A stretch of DNA of 64,000 nt from Nocardia sp. XZ_19_385 (GTDB lineage: Bacteria > Actinomycetota > Actinomycetes > Mycobacteriales > Mycobacteriaceae). Position numbers and translations under genes: made by a program. Every line of letters begins with the position of its first letter. Position 1 is the stretch's first letter. The stretch lies in the NCBI RefSeq assembly GCF_015355755.1, contig NZ_JACVEE010000002.1:2232001-2296000 (forward strand), in the 5' to 3' direction. The notes under the pieces are model-generated. The model saw nothing but the letters and a program-made list of their open reading frames with translations. It ran no database searches and was not told the DNA's origin. Shown here one piece after another: positions 49,205 to 57,522 of the stretch.

Positions 49205-51487
49205 ATGGGCGCTGTTCGATTCGGCCCATATCGGCTGGAACGGCTGCTCGGCAAGGGCGGCATGGGCGAGGTCTGGCTCGCCGCCACCAGCACCGGCCAT
49301 CACGTCGCCTTGAAACTTCTTGCCGCGGAGCATGCCAGGGACGCCACCTACCGCGTCCGCTTCGAGCGCGAAGCCGAACTCGCGGCGGCGCTGCGTGATC
49401 CGCACATCGTCCCGATCCACGCCCACGGCGCGATCGACGGCCGCCTGTTCATCGAAATGGCCTACGTCGACGGTACCGATCTCGCGGCCCGCCTGGCCTG
49501 CGGTGAACTCCCGGTACGGACCGCGGTCGACATCGTCGGCCAGGTCGCCACCGCGCTGGACACCGCACACGGTCAAGGGCTGGTGCACCGCGACATCAAG
49601 CCGTCCAACATCCTGGTGCGCCCGGACGGTTTCAGCTACCTCATCGACTTCGGCCTGGCGCGCAGCCTGGGTGCGTCCGGCGTCACCGCCACCGGCATGG
49701 CGATCGGCACCCTGGCCTACATGGCGCCGGAGCGCTTCACCGGGACCTCCTGCGACGCCCGCGCCGACGTGTACTCCCTGGCCTGTGTCCTCTACGAATG
49801 TCTCACCGGCGCGCGCCCATTCGGCGACACCGACCCGGCCCAGCAGATGCACGCCCACCTGATGGCCGCCCCACCGTGCGCGGCCATCCGCAACACGGCC
49901 ATCCCGGCCGCCCTCGACCAGGTCATCGCCCGCGGTATGGCCAAGGACCCAGCCGACCGGTACGCCAGCGCCGGCGAATTCGCCACCGCCGCGGCCGCGG
50001 CCCTCACTCCAGCCCGCGACAGCAGCCCGCATCCGACGAAAGTGCTTCCAGCACCCGGACTTCCCCCGACCAGGCGCGAAACCGTCCAGCGCACCCCCAT
50101 CCGGCCCGTCGCAGCGCCGATCATCGCGGCGCCCACCGCGCCGCCCCCAATCGGCCCCTCGGGGACCAAGGCCCTCCCCGTATCCAGCCCGTCGCCGACG
50201 CGTGCTCAAACGCGCGCCCAGCCTCCGGCCCCCGCCCAGACACCGACTCGCGCTCAGACGTCGGCAGGTGGCCCGTCGCCGACTCGCACTCAGACGTCCC
50301 CCGCATCGAGCCCGACGCCGACGCACGCTCAAGCGCCCGCCCAGACTCCCGTCCGCCGCCAGACACCGACTCGCGCTGAGACGTTGGCTGGTGGCCCGTC
50401 GCCGACTCGCGCACAGACGTCCTCCGCATCGAGCCCGACGTCGGCGCGTGCTCAGGCGCCCGCCCAGCCTCCGGCCCGCCCGCACACACCGACTCGCGCT
50501 GAGACGTTGGCTGGTGGCCCAGCGCTGACCCGCGCACAGACGTCAACCGGTGCCCAGGCACGTGGCCACACGTCGGTGGGCAACCCGCTGCCGACTCGAG
50601 CTCAGACGTTGGTGGGCAACCTGGTGCCGACCCGCGCTCAGACGATGGCAGGGGCGGCGCCGGTCCAGCTGGCAGCGCTCGAAGCCGGAGGTGGGCGGCG
50701 ACGCTGGTATCTGCGGCGCCGGGGTGTCGAGGTGCGTCCTTCGCGGCCGATCGGTCCTGTGCAGCCAGTTCGCCCCGCGGCCTTGGTTCCCGTAGCGGCC
50801 CGGCCGGTAGAGCCGGTGCGGTCTGCGGCGGTGCGTAAGCGCGGCCAGGTGTGGCCGTCACGCGGACCGGGCTCCGCCGTTCCGCCTCCGCGCCCTGCCC
50901 CACGTCGCAAGCGCGGTGTTCTCCGCAAGACGATCTGGGCGCTGGTGATCATCTTCGTGGCCCCGTTCGCCTTCGCCGCAGGCTGTTTCGCGCTGATCGC
51001 CAACAGCGGTTCCGGCAGCAGTGGCTCGACCGTGGGCAACCCGCCCGCGATCTCGGAGCCGAGCCCCGAACCCGAGCCGCAGCCGGAACCGGAACCGGAG
51101 GTCGCGCCCGCCGGTGCCGCCGTGCGCGACGGGAAGTTCGAATTCGCGGTCGGCAATATCGAATCCGGGGTCCGGAAGGTCGGCTCGCAGAGAGCCGCCG
51201 GTTCGTTCCTGATCGTCACCCTGACCGTGCGTAATATCTCCGACGAGGCGAAATGGTTCACCCCGTTCGGGCAGAAGCTGTTCGACGACAACGGAAACCA
51301 GATCGACCCGCACCTGCTCGCCACCTTCTTGCAGGGCGGCAACAAGCACCGCAACACCATCAAGTTGGAACCGGGCGAGTCGGCCACCGGCAAACTGGTC
51401 TTCGACATTCCGGACAGCGCCACCCCGAGTCGCCTCGCCCTGCACGACTCCCCGTTCTCCGGCGGCGCCTCCGTCGCTCTGACCTGA
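49205..51487 (+). CDS. Transmembrane Ser/Thr protein kinase with repeat linker and DUF4352-like ectodomain
   Basis: 760 residues. Kinase domain at about 5-260: LGKGGMGEVWLA, VALKLL (Lys37), HRDIKPSN (Asp130), LIDFGLA, APERF and ADVYSLACVLYE. Then comes a long cytoplasmic Pro/Thr/Ala-rich linker with repeated TRAQT motifs (residues ~346-450), a basic region, a transmembrane helix at about 577-602 and an exported domain of ~150 residues (VRDGKFEFAVGNIES, LTVRNISDEAKWF, GESATGKLVFDIP) like the DUF4352/immunoprotective beta-sandwich. ATG 49205 is eight bases from GGGGAGG. The catalytic domain is close to that of the upstream kinase, so a duplication with new ectodomains is likely. Signal unknown. 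Confidence 0.93.
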   Translation: MGAVRFGPYRLERLLGKGGMGEVWLAATSTGHHVALKLLAAEHARDATYRVRFEREAELAAALRDPHIVPIHAHGAIDGRLFIEMAYVDGTDLAARLACGELPVRTAVDIVGQVATALDTAHGQGLVHRDIKPSNILVRPDGFSYLIDFGLARSLGASGVTATGMAIGTLAYMAPERFTGTSCDARADVYSLACVLYECLTGARPFGDTDPAQQMHAHLMAAPPCAAIRNTAIPAALDQVIARGMAKDPADRYASAGEFATAAAAALTPARDSSPHPTKVLPAPGLPPTRRETVQRTPIRPVAAPIIAAPTAPPPIGPSGTKALPVSSPSPTRAQTRAQPPAPAQTPTRAQTSAGGPSPTRTQTSPASSPTPTHAQAPAQTPVRRQTPTRAETLAGGPSPTRAQTSSASSPTSARAQAPAQPPARPHTPTRAETLAGGPALTRAQTSTGAQARGHTSVGNPLPTRAQTLVGNLVPTRAQTMAGAAPVQLAALEAGGGRRRWYLRRRGVEVRPSRPIGPVQPVRPAALVPVAARPVEPVRSAAVRKRGQVWPSRGPGSAVPPPRPAPRRKRGVLRKTIWALVIIFVAPFAFAAGCFALIANSGSGSSGSTVGNPPAISEPSPEPEPQPEPEPEVAPAGAAVRDGKFEFAVGNIESGVRKVGSQRAAGSFLIVTLTVRNISDEAKWFTPFGQKLFDDNGNQIDPHLLATFLQGGNKHRNTIKLEPGESATGKLVFDIPDSATPSRLALHDSPFSGGASVALT
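50240..50550 (+). repeat. 123-bp tandem repeat in the kinase linker
   Basis: The phrase ACACCGACTCGCGCT recurs at 50240, 50363 and 50486, exactly 123 bases (41 codons) apart. Two full units are followed by about half a unit. Shorter CGACTCGCGCTCAGACG variants occur inside and around the units. Confidence 0.88.
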
Positions 51488-51647
51488 CGGCCGGTTTCAC
51501 GAGTCCTGATTCCAGGGCGTGTTCGGTGGTCGCCACACGCGCCACGGCATTGGGTGCCGGAGGTCTTCGCAGTCCGGCTGGGCTATAGGTCCGAAGTTGG
51601 CGCCCCGGTCCGGCGTGCACGTCGGACTGCTCGGATCAAGCCGATTA

Positions 51648-52574
51648 TCAGGCGGCGCGGACGGTTTCGGCCAGGGCATCCAGGACAGCGTGACGACCGA
51701 TTTCCAGCGCGGCGGTGAGTAGATCGGTGTCACGCGAGGCGCTGGCGATGTCGGGGGAGCCCGCGGGCGGATGGATCTGCAGCGCCGTAGGTCCGAGCCC
51801 GGTGAGAAATTCGTCCTCGACGGTCTGCTGGTCCGGCCGAGTGGTCCAGGCGCGGTACGCACCCGGCGCCCGCAGTCGAAGGTAGCCACCGCCGAGAACC
51901 TGGTGCAGGACGGAAACCGGCGGGCGGGGTTCGTCAACCCGGCGGGTGCGCAGCACCAGGGCATGCGTCGCCCCGTCGCGCACCGCGATACGGATCGGCA
52001 CCGACTCGGCGAGACCACCATCGAAATAGTGTGAATCACCCAGCGGGACAGGCGGACCAGCGAGGATCGGCAGCCCGGCGGAGGCGCGCAACGCAGTCTG
52101 CAAGGAGAGTTTGTCCACTATGAACGGCTGCAGGTCCACCGCGAGGCCCGTGCGGATATCCGTGGCGATCGGATGAAAAGTAGTGGGGTTGTCCAGGATC
52201 GCCGGAAAATCCATCGGCTCGATCCCATCGTAGACCTGATCGACCAGCCAATTCAGATCGAACGCGGGCCGCCCCCGCAGCATCCGCGCCGAATCCACGG
52301 TGCGCCGCAAGATCGCAGGATCGGTCCAGGTCCGCATCCCCGGTACCACCCGACCCGACAAGAACCACGCCCCGTTCAGCGCCCCCGCCGAGGTGCCGTA
52401 CACCGCGTCGAAGATCCCCCCGAGCCCGAGCTCCTCCAGCGCACACACCATCCCACCGGCGAAAACCCCGCGACTACCCCCACCCTCGATGACGAGCACC
52501 AGCCGGTTCCCGTCCGCACGACTACCCGAGGCACTACGCCCCCGGATCACCTCGGCAACATTGGAGCTGGTCAC
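51648..52574 (-). CDS. Patatin-like phospholipase
   Basis: 308 residues of the RssA/YjjU type of patatin proteins: oxyanion loop VIEGGGSRGVFAGG, nucleophile elbow YGTSAGALNG (G-x-S-x-G), and catalytic Asp in YFDGGLAESVP. A predicted cytoplasmic lipid acyl hydrolase. GTG 52574 is supported by a TATGGT -10 box six bases upstream; the frame extends farther but without start signals. It converges on the second Ser/Thr kinase (160-base gap 51488-51647, in which I see nothing) and follows the accA3 terminator. It differs clearly from the patatin at 23059. Substrate unknown. Confidence 0.9.
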   Translation of the reverse strand: MTSSNVAEVIRGRSASGSRADGNRLVLVIEGGGSRGVFAGGMVCALEELGLGGIFDAVYGTSAGALNGAWFLSGRVVPGMRTWTDPAILRRTVDSARMLRGRPAFDLNWLVDQVYDGIEPMDFPAILDNPTTFHPIATDIRTGLAVDLQPFIVDKLSLQTALRASAGLPILAGPPVPLGDSHYFDGGLAESVPIRIAVRDGATHALVLRTRRVDEPRPPVSVLHQVLGGGYLRLRAPGAYRAWTTRPDQQTVEDEFLTGLGPTALQIHPPAGSPDIASASRDTDLLTAALEIGRHAVLDALAETVRAA

Positions 52575-52580
52575 CGGACC

Positions 52581-52586
52581 ACCATA
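52581..52586 (-). promoter_or_regulatory. -10 box (TATGGT) of the patatin gene
   Basis: Minus-strand TATGGT, six bases, then GTG at 52574, supporting that start. Confidence 0.45.
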
Positions 52587-52639
52587 CCGTCGAGCCTGGA
52601 GGCGGTCTTGTCGTCCCTCTACCCACCCAAACGCAAGAA

Positions 52640-52666
52640 CGGGCGTGGACTTGACGTCCACGCCCG
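52640..52666 (-). terminator. Hairpin terminator after accA3
   Basis: CGGGCGTGGAC at 52640-52650 pairs perfectly with GTCCACGCCCG at 52656-52666 (11-bp stem, 5-base loop), 23 bases past the accA3 stop on the minus strand. Confidence 0.8.
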
Positions 52667-52689
52667 CTCTAGCTGGTTGTCGGTATGAC

Positions 52690-54486
52690 TTACTTGATCT
52701 CTGCCAGAACCGTGCCCTGCGTGATCGCGGCGCCCGCCTCCACGGACAGGCCGGTGACCACACCCGCCTTGTGCGCGTTAACCGGGTTCTCCATCTTCAT
52801 CGCCTCGAGCACCACGATGAGATCGCCCGCCTCGACGGACTGGCCCTCTTCCACGGCGACCTTGACCACGGTGCCCTGCATGGGCGCGGTGACCGCGTCA
52901 CCGGAGGCCGCACCGCCGCCGGCGCCGCCACGGGTGCGCGGCTTGGGCTTCTTGCGGATCGCACCGGCGCCGTTGCCGCCGGCACCGCCACCGACGGTGA
53001 AGTTACCGGGCAGCGACACCTCGACGCGACGCCCACCGACCTCGACGACGACCTTCTGCCGGGGCAGATCCTCGTCCTCGTCCGCGGCGACCGCACCCGG
53101 GGTGAACGGCTCGACGGAGTTGACCCACTCGTTTTCGATCCACTTGGTGTAGACGTCGAACTTCTCGCCGTCACCCACGAAGGCGGGATCGGAGACGATG
53201 GCCCGGTGGAACGGGATGACCGTGGCGAGACCGTCGACCTCGAACTCGGCCAGCGCGCGACGCGCACGCTGCAGCGCCTGGTCGCGGTTCTCGCCGGTGA
53301 CGATCAGCTTGGCCAGCATGGAGTCGAACTGGCCGCCGATCACGCTGCCCTGCACCACGCCGGAGTCCACGCGGACACCGGGGCCGGACGGCTCGCGGTA
53401 CACCGCGACCGGGCCGGGGGCGGGCAGGAAGCCGCGGCCGGCGTCCTCACCGTTGATGCGGAACTCGAAGGAGTGGCCGCGCGGGGTGGGATCTTCCTTG
53501 ATGGAAAGCTCGTGGCCCTCGGCGATGCGGAACTGCTGGCGTACCAGGTCGATACCCGCGGTCTCCTCGGTGACCGGGTGCTCGACCTGCAGGCGGGTGT
53601 TCACCTCGAGGAAGGACACCGTCTCGCCCTGCACCAGGTACTCCACGGTGCCGGCGCCGTAGTAACCGGCCTCACGGCAGATCCGCTTGGCGGATTCGTG
53701 GATCGCGGCACGCACCGCGTCGGACAGGAACGGGGCGGGGGCTTCCTCGACGAGCTTCTGGAAGCGGCGCTGCAGCGAGCAGTCGCGGGTGCCGGCGACC
53801 ACCACGTTGCCGTGCTTGTCGGCGATGACCTGCGCCTCGACGTGGCGGGCCTTGTCCAGGTACTGCTCGACGAAGCACTCGCCACGGCCGAAGGCGGCGA
53901 TCGCCTCACGGGTGGCGGACTCGAACAGCTCGGGGATCTCCTCGATGGTGTGGGCGACCTTCATGCCGCGGCCACCGCCACCGAAGGCGGCTTTGATCGC
54001 GACCGGCACGCCGTATTCCTTGGCGAAGGCGACGACCTCGTCGGCGTTCTTGACCGGATCCTTGGTGCCCGCGGCCATCGGCGCGCTGGCGCGCTCGGCG
54101 ATGTGGCGGGCGGTGACCTTGTCACCGAGATCGCGAATGGACTGCGGGGACGGACCGATCCAGATCAGCCCGGCGTCGATGACGGCCTGGGCGAACTCGG
54201 CGTTCTCGGAGAGGAATCCGTAGCCGGGGTGGATGGCGTCGGCGCCGGACTTGGCGGCGGCATCGAGGATCTTGTCGAACACGAGGTACGACTCGGCCGA
54301 GGTCTGGCCGCCCAGGGCGAAGGCTTCATCGGCGAGCTTCACGAAGGGGGCATCGGCGTCCGGTTCCGCGTAGACCGCGACGCTGCCGATTCCGGCGTCC
54401 TTGGCCGCCCGGATCACGCGCACGGCGATCTCGCCTCGGTTAGCTACGAGGACCTTCGTGATCCGCGCGCTGGCATGGCTGGGCAC
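52690..54486 (-). CDS. accA3: Acyl-CoA carboxylase alpha subunit (biotin carboxylase + biotin carrier)
   Basis: 598 residues. N-terminal biotin carboxylase with [22 protein letters not shown]-grasp loop [27 protein letters not shown] (active-site Arg/Glu), and a C-terminal biotinyl domain with [11 protein letters not shown], where Lys564 receives biotin. An Ala/Gly-rich linker precedes the carrier domain. As AccA3 it supplies carboxybiotin to several beta subunits in acetyl-, propionyl- and long-chain acyl-CoA carboxylation for fatty and mycolic acid synthesis. GTG start with AGGAGG. accD5, accE5 and birA, its partners and modifier, lie within 7 kb. Confidence 0.97.
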   Translation of the reverse strand: MPSHASARITKVLVANRGEIAVRVIRAAKDAGIGSVAVYAEPDADAPFVKLADEAFALGGQTSAESYLVFDKILDAAAKSGADAIHPGYGFLSENAEFAQAVIDAGLIWIGPSPQSIRDLGDKVTARHIAERASAPMAAGTKDPVKNADEVVAFAKEYGVPVAIKAAFGGGGRGMKVAHTIEEIPELFESATREAIAAFGRGECFVEQYLDKARHVEAQVIADKHGNVVVAGTRDCSLQRRFQKLVEEAPAPFLSDAVRAAIHESAKRICREAGYYGAGTVEYLVQGETVSFLEVNTRLQVEHPVTEETAGIDLVRQQFRIAEGHELSIKEDPTPRGHSFEFRINGEDAGRGFLPAPGPVAVYREPSGPGVRVDSGVVQGSVIGGQFDSMLAKLIVTGENRDQALQRARRALAEFEVDGLATVIPFHRAIVSDPAFVGDGEKFDVYTKWIENEWVNSVEPFTPGAVAADEDEDLPRQKVVVEVGGRRVEVSLPGNFTVGGGAGGNGAGAIRKKPKPRTRGGAGGGAASGDAVTAPMQGTVVKVAVEEGQSVEAGDLIVVLEAMKMENPVNAHKAGVVTGLSVEAGAAITQGTVLAEIK

Positions 54487-54614
54487 TGAAGCCTCCTGGT
54501 TTGCAATGACAACTTACGTCTCGGGCGAGTGTAGGCAGTGTGCCAATAGATCCGGAACTCGGATAGCCCTACTCGGCAGTAGGTCGCACATCACACCTGC
54601 ATACGCTATGTGAG

Positions 54615-55565
54615 CTAGCGCCGCTTGCCCGTTGCTTTGGCTGCTACCGGAACTTCGCCGGGTTCAGTGCCTTTGACGATCGGCATCCCCACCGAATTTC
54701 CCCATTCGGCCCAGGAACCGTCGTAGTTGCGCACGGCGCCGAACCCCAGCAGATAGGTCAGCACGAACCAGCTCAGGCTGGAGCGCTCGCCGATGCGGCT
54801 GTAGACGATGAGATCGTCGGAATCGGTGAAGTCGCCGTAGATCTCATCGAGTTCGGCGCGGGACCGGAAGCGGCCGCCGGCGCCGATGGCCCGGGTCCAT
54901 TCGACATTGCGCGCGGTGGGGATATGGCCGCCGCGCAGGGCGGAGGCCTCCGGGCTGTCCGGTTTCGGCGCGACCTCACCCGCGTATTCCTCGGCGGCGC
55001 GCACGTCGAGCAGACCCTTTCGAGCGCCCCGCAAGCGATCGCCGGCGGCCGGCTTACCCAAATGCGCCAGTACGTCGTCGCGGAAGGCGCGCGCGATGCT
55101 GTCGTCGCGCCGCACCTCGGGGTAGTCGCTGCGCACCGGATACGTGACGTCGAAGGTGGTGTCGCGTTCCTCGGACAACCAGCCCGCCCGCCCGCCGTCG
55201 AGCAGTCGCACGTCCGCGTGGCCGAACAGCGTGAACAGCCACAGTGTGTGCGCCGCCTGCGCGTTGTCCCGGTCGCCGTAGATCACCACGGTATCGTCGC
55301 GCTGGATTCCCTTGGCGCGCATGAGCTCGGTGAAGCGGTCGCCGTCGATGTAGTCGCGGGTGACCGGATCGCTCAGATCGCCACGCCAGTCGATCTTGAT
55401 GGCGCCGGGAACGTGACCGATGTCATACAGCAGGACGTCTTCGTTCGACTCGATGATCTTCAGCCCCGGCGCGCCGATGTTTGCCGACAGCCACTCTGTG
55501 GTTACTAGTCGGTGAGGATGTGCAAAAGTTGCGAAGTTGGGCGCTGGGTCCGGGGCGACGGGCAC
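54615..55565 (-). CDS. sseA: SseA-type two-domain rhodanese with Ser in place of catalytic Cys
   Basis: 316 residues in two rhodanese domains. N-terminal domain: [41 protein letters not shown] and [10 protein letters not shown]-terminal domain: [12 protein letters not shown] and [12 protein letters not shown], then the active-site loop, which in working enzymes is C-R-x-G-x-R. Here it reads SRIGER: residue 256 is encoded by AGC (Ser). Transfer of sulfane sulfur through a Cys persulfide therefore looks impossible, unless the read is wrong at one base. It may be a regulatory or scaffold version. GTG start; no sufE-like gene follows, although one sits between sseA and accA3 in mycobacteria. Divergent from a three-Cys regulator. 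Confidence 0.88.
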   Translation of the reverse strand: MPVAPDPAPNFATFAHPHRLVTTEWLSANIGAPGLKIIESNEDVLLYDIGHVPGAIKIDWRGDLSDPVTRDYIDGDRFTELMRAKGIQRDDTVVIYGDRDNAQAAHTLWLFTLFGHADVRLLDGGRAGWLSEERDTTFDVTYPVRSDYPEVRRDDSIARAFRDDVLAHLGKPAAGDRLRGARKGLLDVRAAEEYAGEVAPKPDSPEASALRGGHIPTARNVEWTRAIGAGGRFRSRAELDEIYGDFTDSDDLIVYSRIGERSSLSWFVLTYLLGFGAVRNYDGSWAEWGNSVGMPIVKGTEPGEVPVAAKATGKRR

Positions 55566-55731
55566 GATGAGGGTCCTTCATGCGAGGTAGACGGCGGTTT
55601 TGGCGTTTCGTGCTGCATAACGATGGTAAGTGTGCTGCGTGAGTGAATCTCGTTTCAGATCACAAATCGGCTGAATGGGCGAATAAATCGCACCCACATC
55701 CGATAAAGTCTCCCGGGAGGAGGGGTGAGCT

Positions 55732-56559
55732 ATGTCCGATTCGTGGCCGCGACGGCGACTGCTCGCGATCCTACGTGGCGCCAGCGAGCCTCTCGATGCC
55801 CAGGAACTGGCCAGAATTACCGGACAGCACGTCACCACGGTCCGCTTCCACCTGGATGTGCTCACCAAGGAATCCCTGGTGCGCCAGTTCCAGCAACCCC
55901 CGCGCGGCCGGGGCCGTCCGCGCATCGGCTACAGCGCCGTGCAGCGTTCGGTGGGTTATCAGGAGCTGGCGCAGGTGCTCGCCGACCAGCTGGGCAACGA
56001 TCCGCGCCGCCGCTCAGATGCCGCGATCACCGCGGGCCGGGCCTGGGGCGCCAAGCTCGACGCCGGTGATCACCGGGTGGAAACCCTCGAGGACGCCAAA
56101 GACGTCACCATGACGCTGCTCTCGGAGCTCGGCTTCGCCCCGGAACGGGACGCGGCCAAAGACGCAGCATCGCTTCGCGATTCCGTGGGGGGTGGTGGTC
56201 GGGCGACGGGTGGGCCCGAGGAGCAGGTGGAGATCCGGATGACGGCCTGCCCGCTGCGCGAGCTGGCGCGCACCCACTCCGAGGTGGTGTGCGGCGTGCA
56301 TCTGGGATTGATCGAGGAAGTGCTGGACCGCAACGGCGGCCGGGGCACGATCAGCGCCCGGCTGCATCCGTTCGTGGAGCCGGAACTGTGCGTGGCCCAC
56401 CTGGAGATGATCACCCGCCGTGACGTCACTCCCGTCGCGGTCGGAGCCGACGCGGGTGCCGAAGAGCCGACACTGGCGACGCCGTCAGCGGGGCGCGTGG
56501 CCCCACAGCTGCGCAACTCCGACCCCAACGTCGCCAAGCAGTCGGCGCAGCAGTGGTAA
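55732..56559 (+). CDS. Winged-helix regulator with three conserved cysteines (SufR/ArsR-like)
   Basis: 275 residues. N-terminal winged helix: RRRLLAILRGASEPLDAQELARITGQHVTTVRFHLDVLTKESLV, then basic RGRGRPRIGY. The C-terminal half carries three cysteines, Cys173 (TACPLREL), Cys187 (VVCGVHLGLIEE) and Cys220 (PELCVAHLE), separated by 13 and 32 residues. This layout resembles SufR-type repressors that hold an Fe-S cluster. The final ~45 residues are disordered. Strong ribosome site (GGGAGGAGGGG). It is divergent from the rhodanese gene across 166 bases and may control it. Its 3' end overlaps maf by 75 bases on the opposite strand. Cofactor and targets are inferred. Confidence 0.85.
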   Translation: MSDSWPRRRLLAILRGASEPLDAQELARITGQHVTTVRFHLDVLTKESLVRQFQQPPRGRGRPRIGYSAVQRSVGYQELAQVLADQLGNDPRRRSDAAITAGRAWGAKLDAGDHRVETLEDAKDVTMTLLSELGFAPERDAAKDAASLRDSVGGGGRATGGPEEQVEIRMTACPLRELARTHSEVVCGVHLGLIEEVLDRNGGRGTISARLHPFVEPELCVAHLEMITRRDVTPVAVGADAGAEEPTLATPSAGRVAPQLRNSDPNVAKQSAQQW

Positions 56560-57123
56560 TCCGATCCCGATGACGCTGGACGGATCGCCTTCGATCCGGT
56601 CCACGAACCAGCCGCCCATCCCGTCTAGGGTGAACGCGCCCGCGACCTGCAGCGGTTCGCCGGTGGCGATGTAGGCGTCGAGTTCCTCGGGGTCCGGCTT
56701 CGCGAAATGCACTGTGGTGGAGCTGCAATCGACCGCCGAGGCGGTGATCGTGCCGTCCTGGACCCGCAGCACACAGTGCCCGGTCAGCAGATCGGCACTG
56801 CGCCCGGCCATGTCGGCCCAGCGCGCCCGCGCCACCTCGGGGGTGTGCGGCTTGCCCTGCAGCACACCGTCCACCAGCAGCATCGAATCACAGCCGACGA
56901 CAACACAATTCGCGGGCAGATCCGCGGCGGCGGCGACCGTCTCCGCTTTCGCGCGCGCGAGCTCGACAACGATTACCTCAGGAGCCGAATCGGCGGGCAA
57001 GGCGGCTTGGAGAGCGTCCTCGTCGACGTCGGAAACCCGCACCACCGGATCGATGCCCGCGGAGCGGAGCACCTCCCGGCGGGCGGGGGACGCGGAACCT
57101 AGTACGAGCTTCAGCTCGCTCAA
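56485..57123 (-). CDS. maf: Maf-family nucleotide pyrophosphatase
   Basis: 212 residues. The Maf signature LVLGSASPARREVLRSAGI is at the N-terminus, followed by conserved CDSMLLVDGVLQGKPHTPEVAR (substrate-binding Asp/Lys region) and GGWFVDRIEGDPSSVIGIGLPLLRRLL at the C-terminus. Maf proteins hydrolyse non-canonical or modified nucleoside triphosphates to monophosphates. The start is TTG at 57123, overlapping the accE5 TGA as TTGA; the usual Maf N-terminus begins right there. Third gene of accD5-accE5-maf. The 3' end overlaps the convergent regulator gene by 75 bases, an unusually long overlap. Confidence 0.93.
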   Translation of the reverse strand: MSELKLVLGSASPARREVLRSAGIDPVVRVSDVDEDALQAALPADSAPEVIVVELARAKAETVAAAADLPANCVVVGCDSMLLVDGVLQGKPHTPEVARARWADMAGRSADLLTGHCVLRVQDGTITASAVDCSSTTVHFAKPDPEELDAYIATGEPLQVAGAFTLDGMGGWFVDRIEGDPSSVIGIGLPLLRRLLGDVGVGVAQLWGHAPR

Positions 57124-57443
57124 CGCAGGTGTGACAGTTGCGGATAGGCGTACGGGGAGAACGGAGATGTCCCGCGATGCAGCATGGTCGGACGGCCCCA
57201 CATGTCCTGCGGGCCGGAGTCGGCCACCCCGCCGCTGTTCGCGGCCGCGGTCAGCACGCAGACCAGCGCCGCGACCTCGGCATCGGTCGGCGAACCCTTG
57301 ACGATTCGGAACAGCGACTGGTCGGCCGCGGCCGGGGTCTCGGCTGCCGCATCCGCGGTGACCTCGGCCTCGTTCGCGATTTCCTCGACTGTGAGATCCA
57401 ACTCGACGGCGGTCAATACATCTTCTTCTGCCACGGTCGTCAC
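57120..57443 (-). CDS. accE5: Acyl-CoA carboxylase epsilon subunit
   Basis: 107 residues. An acidic, Ala/Glu-rich N-terminal half is followed by a C-terminal motif typical of AccE: LFRIVKGSPTDAEVAALVCVLTAAANSGG and then a tail with MWGRPTMLHRGTSPFSPYAYPQLSHLR. Epsilon subunits stabilise the AccA3-AccD5 complex and raise its propionyl-/acetyl-CoA carboxylase activity; the Trp-Gly-x-Pro tail is the signature of the family. GTG start 79 bases downstream of accD5. The stop codon overlaps the maf start. Confidence 0.92.
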   Translation of the reverse strand: MTTVAEEDVLTAVELDLTVEEIANEAEVTADAAAETPAAADQSLFRIVKGSPTDAEVAALVCVLTAAANSGGVADSGPQDMWGRPTMLHRGTSPFSPYAYPQLSHLR

Positions 57444-57522
57444 AGTGCCAGATCCTCTCTGTAGCGCTTCACGGCGTCTCCCGAAATTCCCAGTGTGCGG
57501 CTTCCCGGGAATTATCGCTCGA

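Noticed and set aside
50240..50550. CRISPR-like regularly spaced repeats
   Set aside because: The 123-bp periodicity is in frame within the kinase linker, with no unique spacers and no cas genes nearby.
51488..51647. A small gene between the second kinase and the patatin
   Set aside because: Short frames exist on the minus strand but none has a start signal, hydrophobic pattern or recognisable composition.
52300..54489. A 729-codon plus-strand frame across accA3
   Set aside because: accA3 is unmistakable on the minus strand; the mirror frame lacks any motif.
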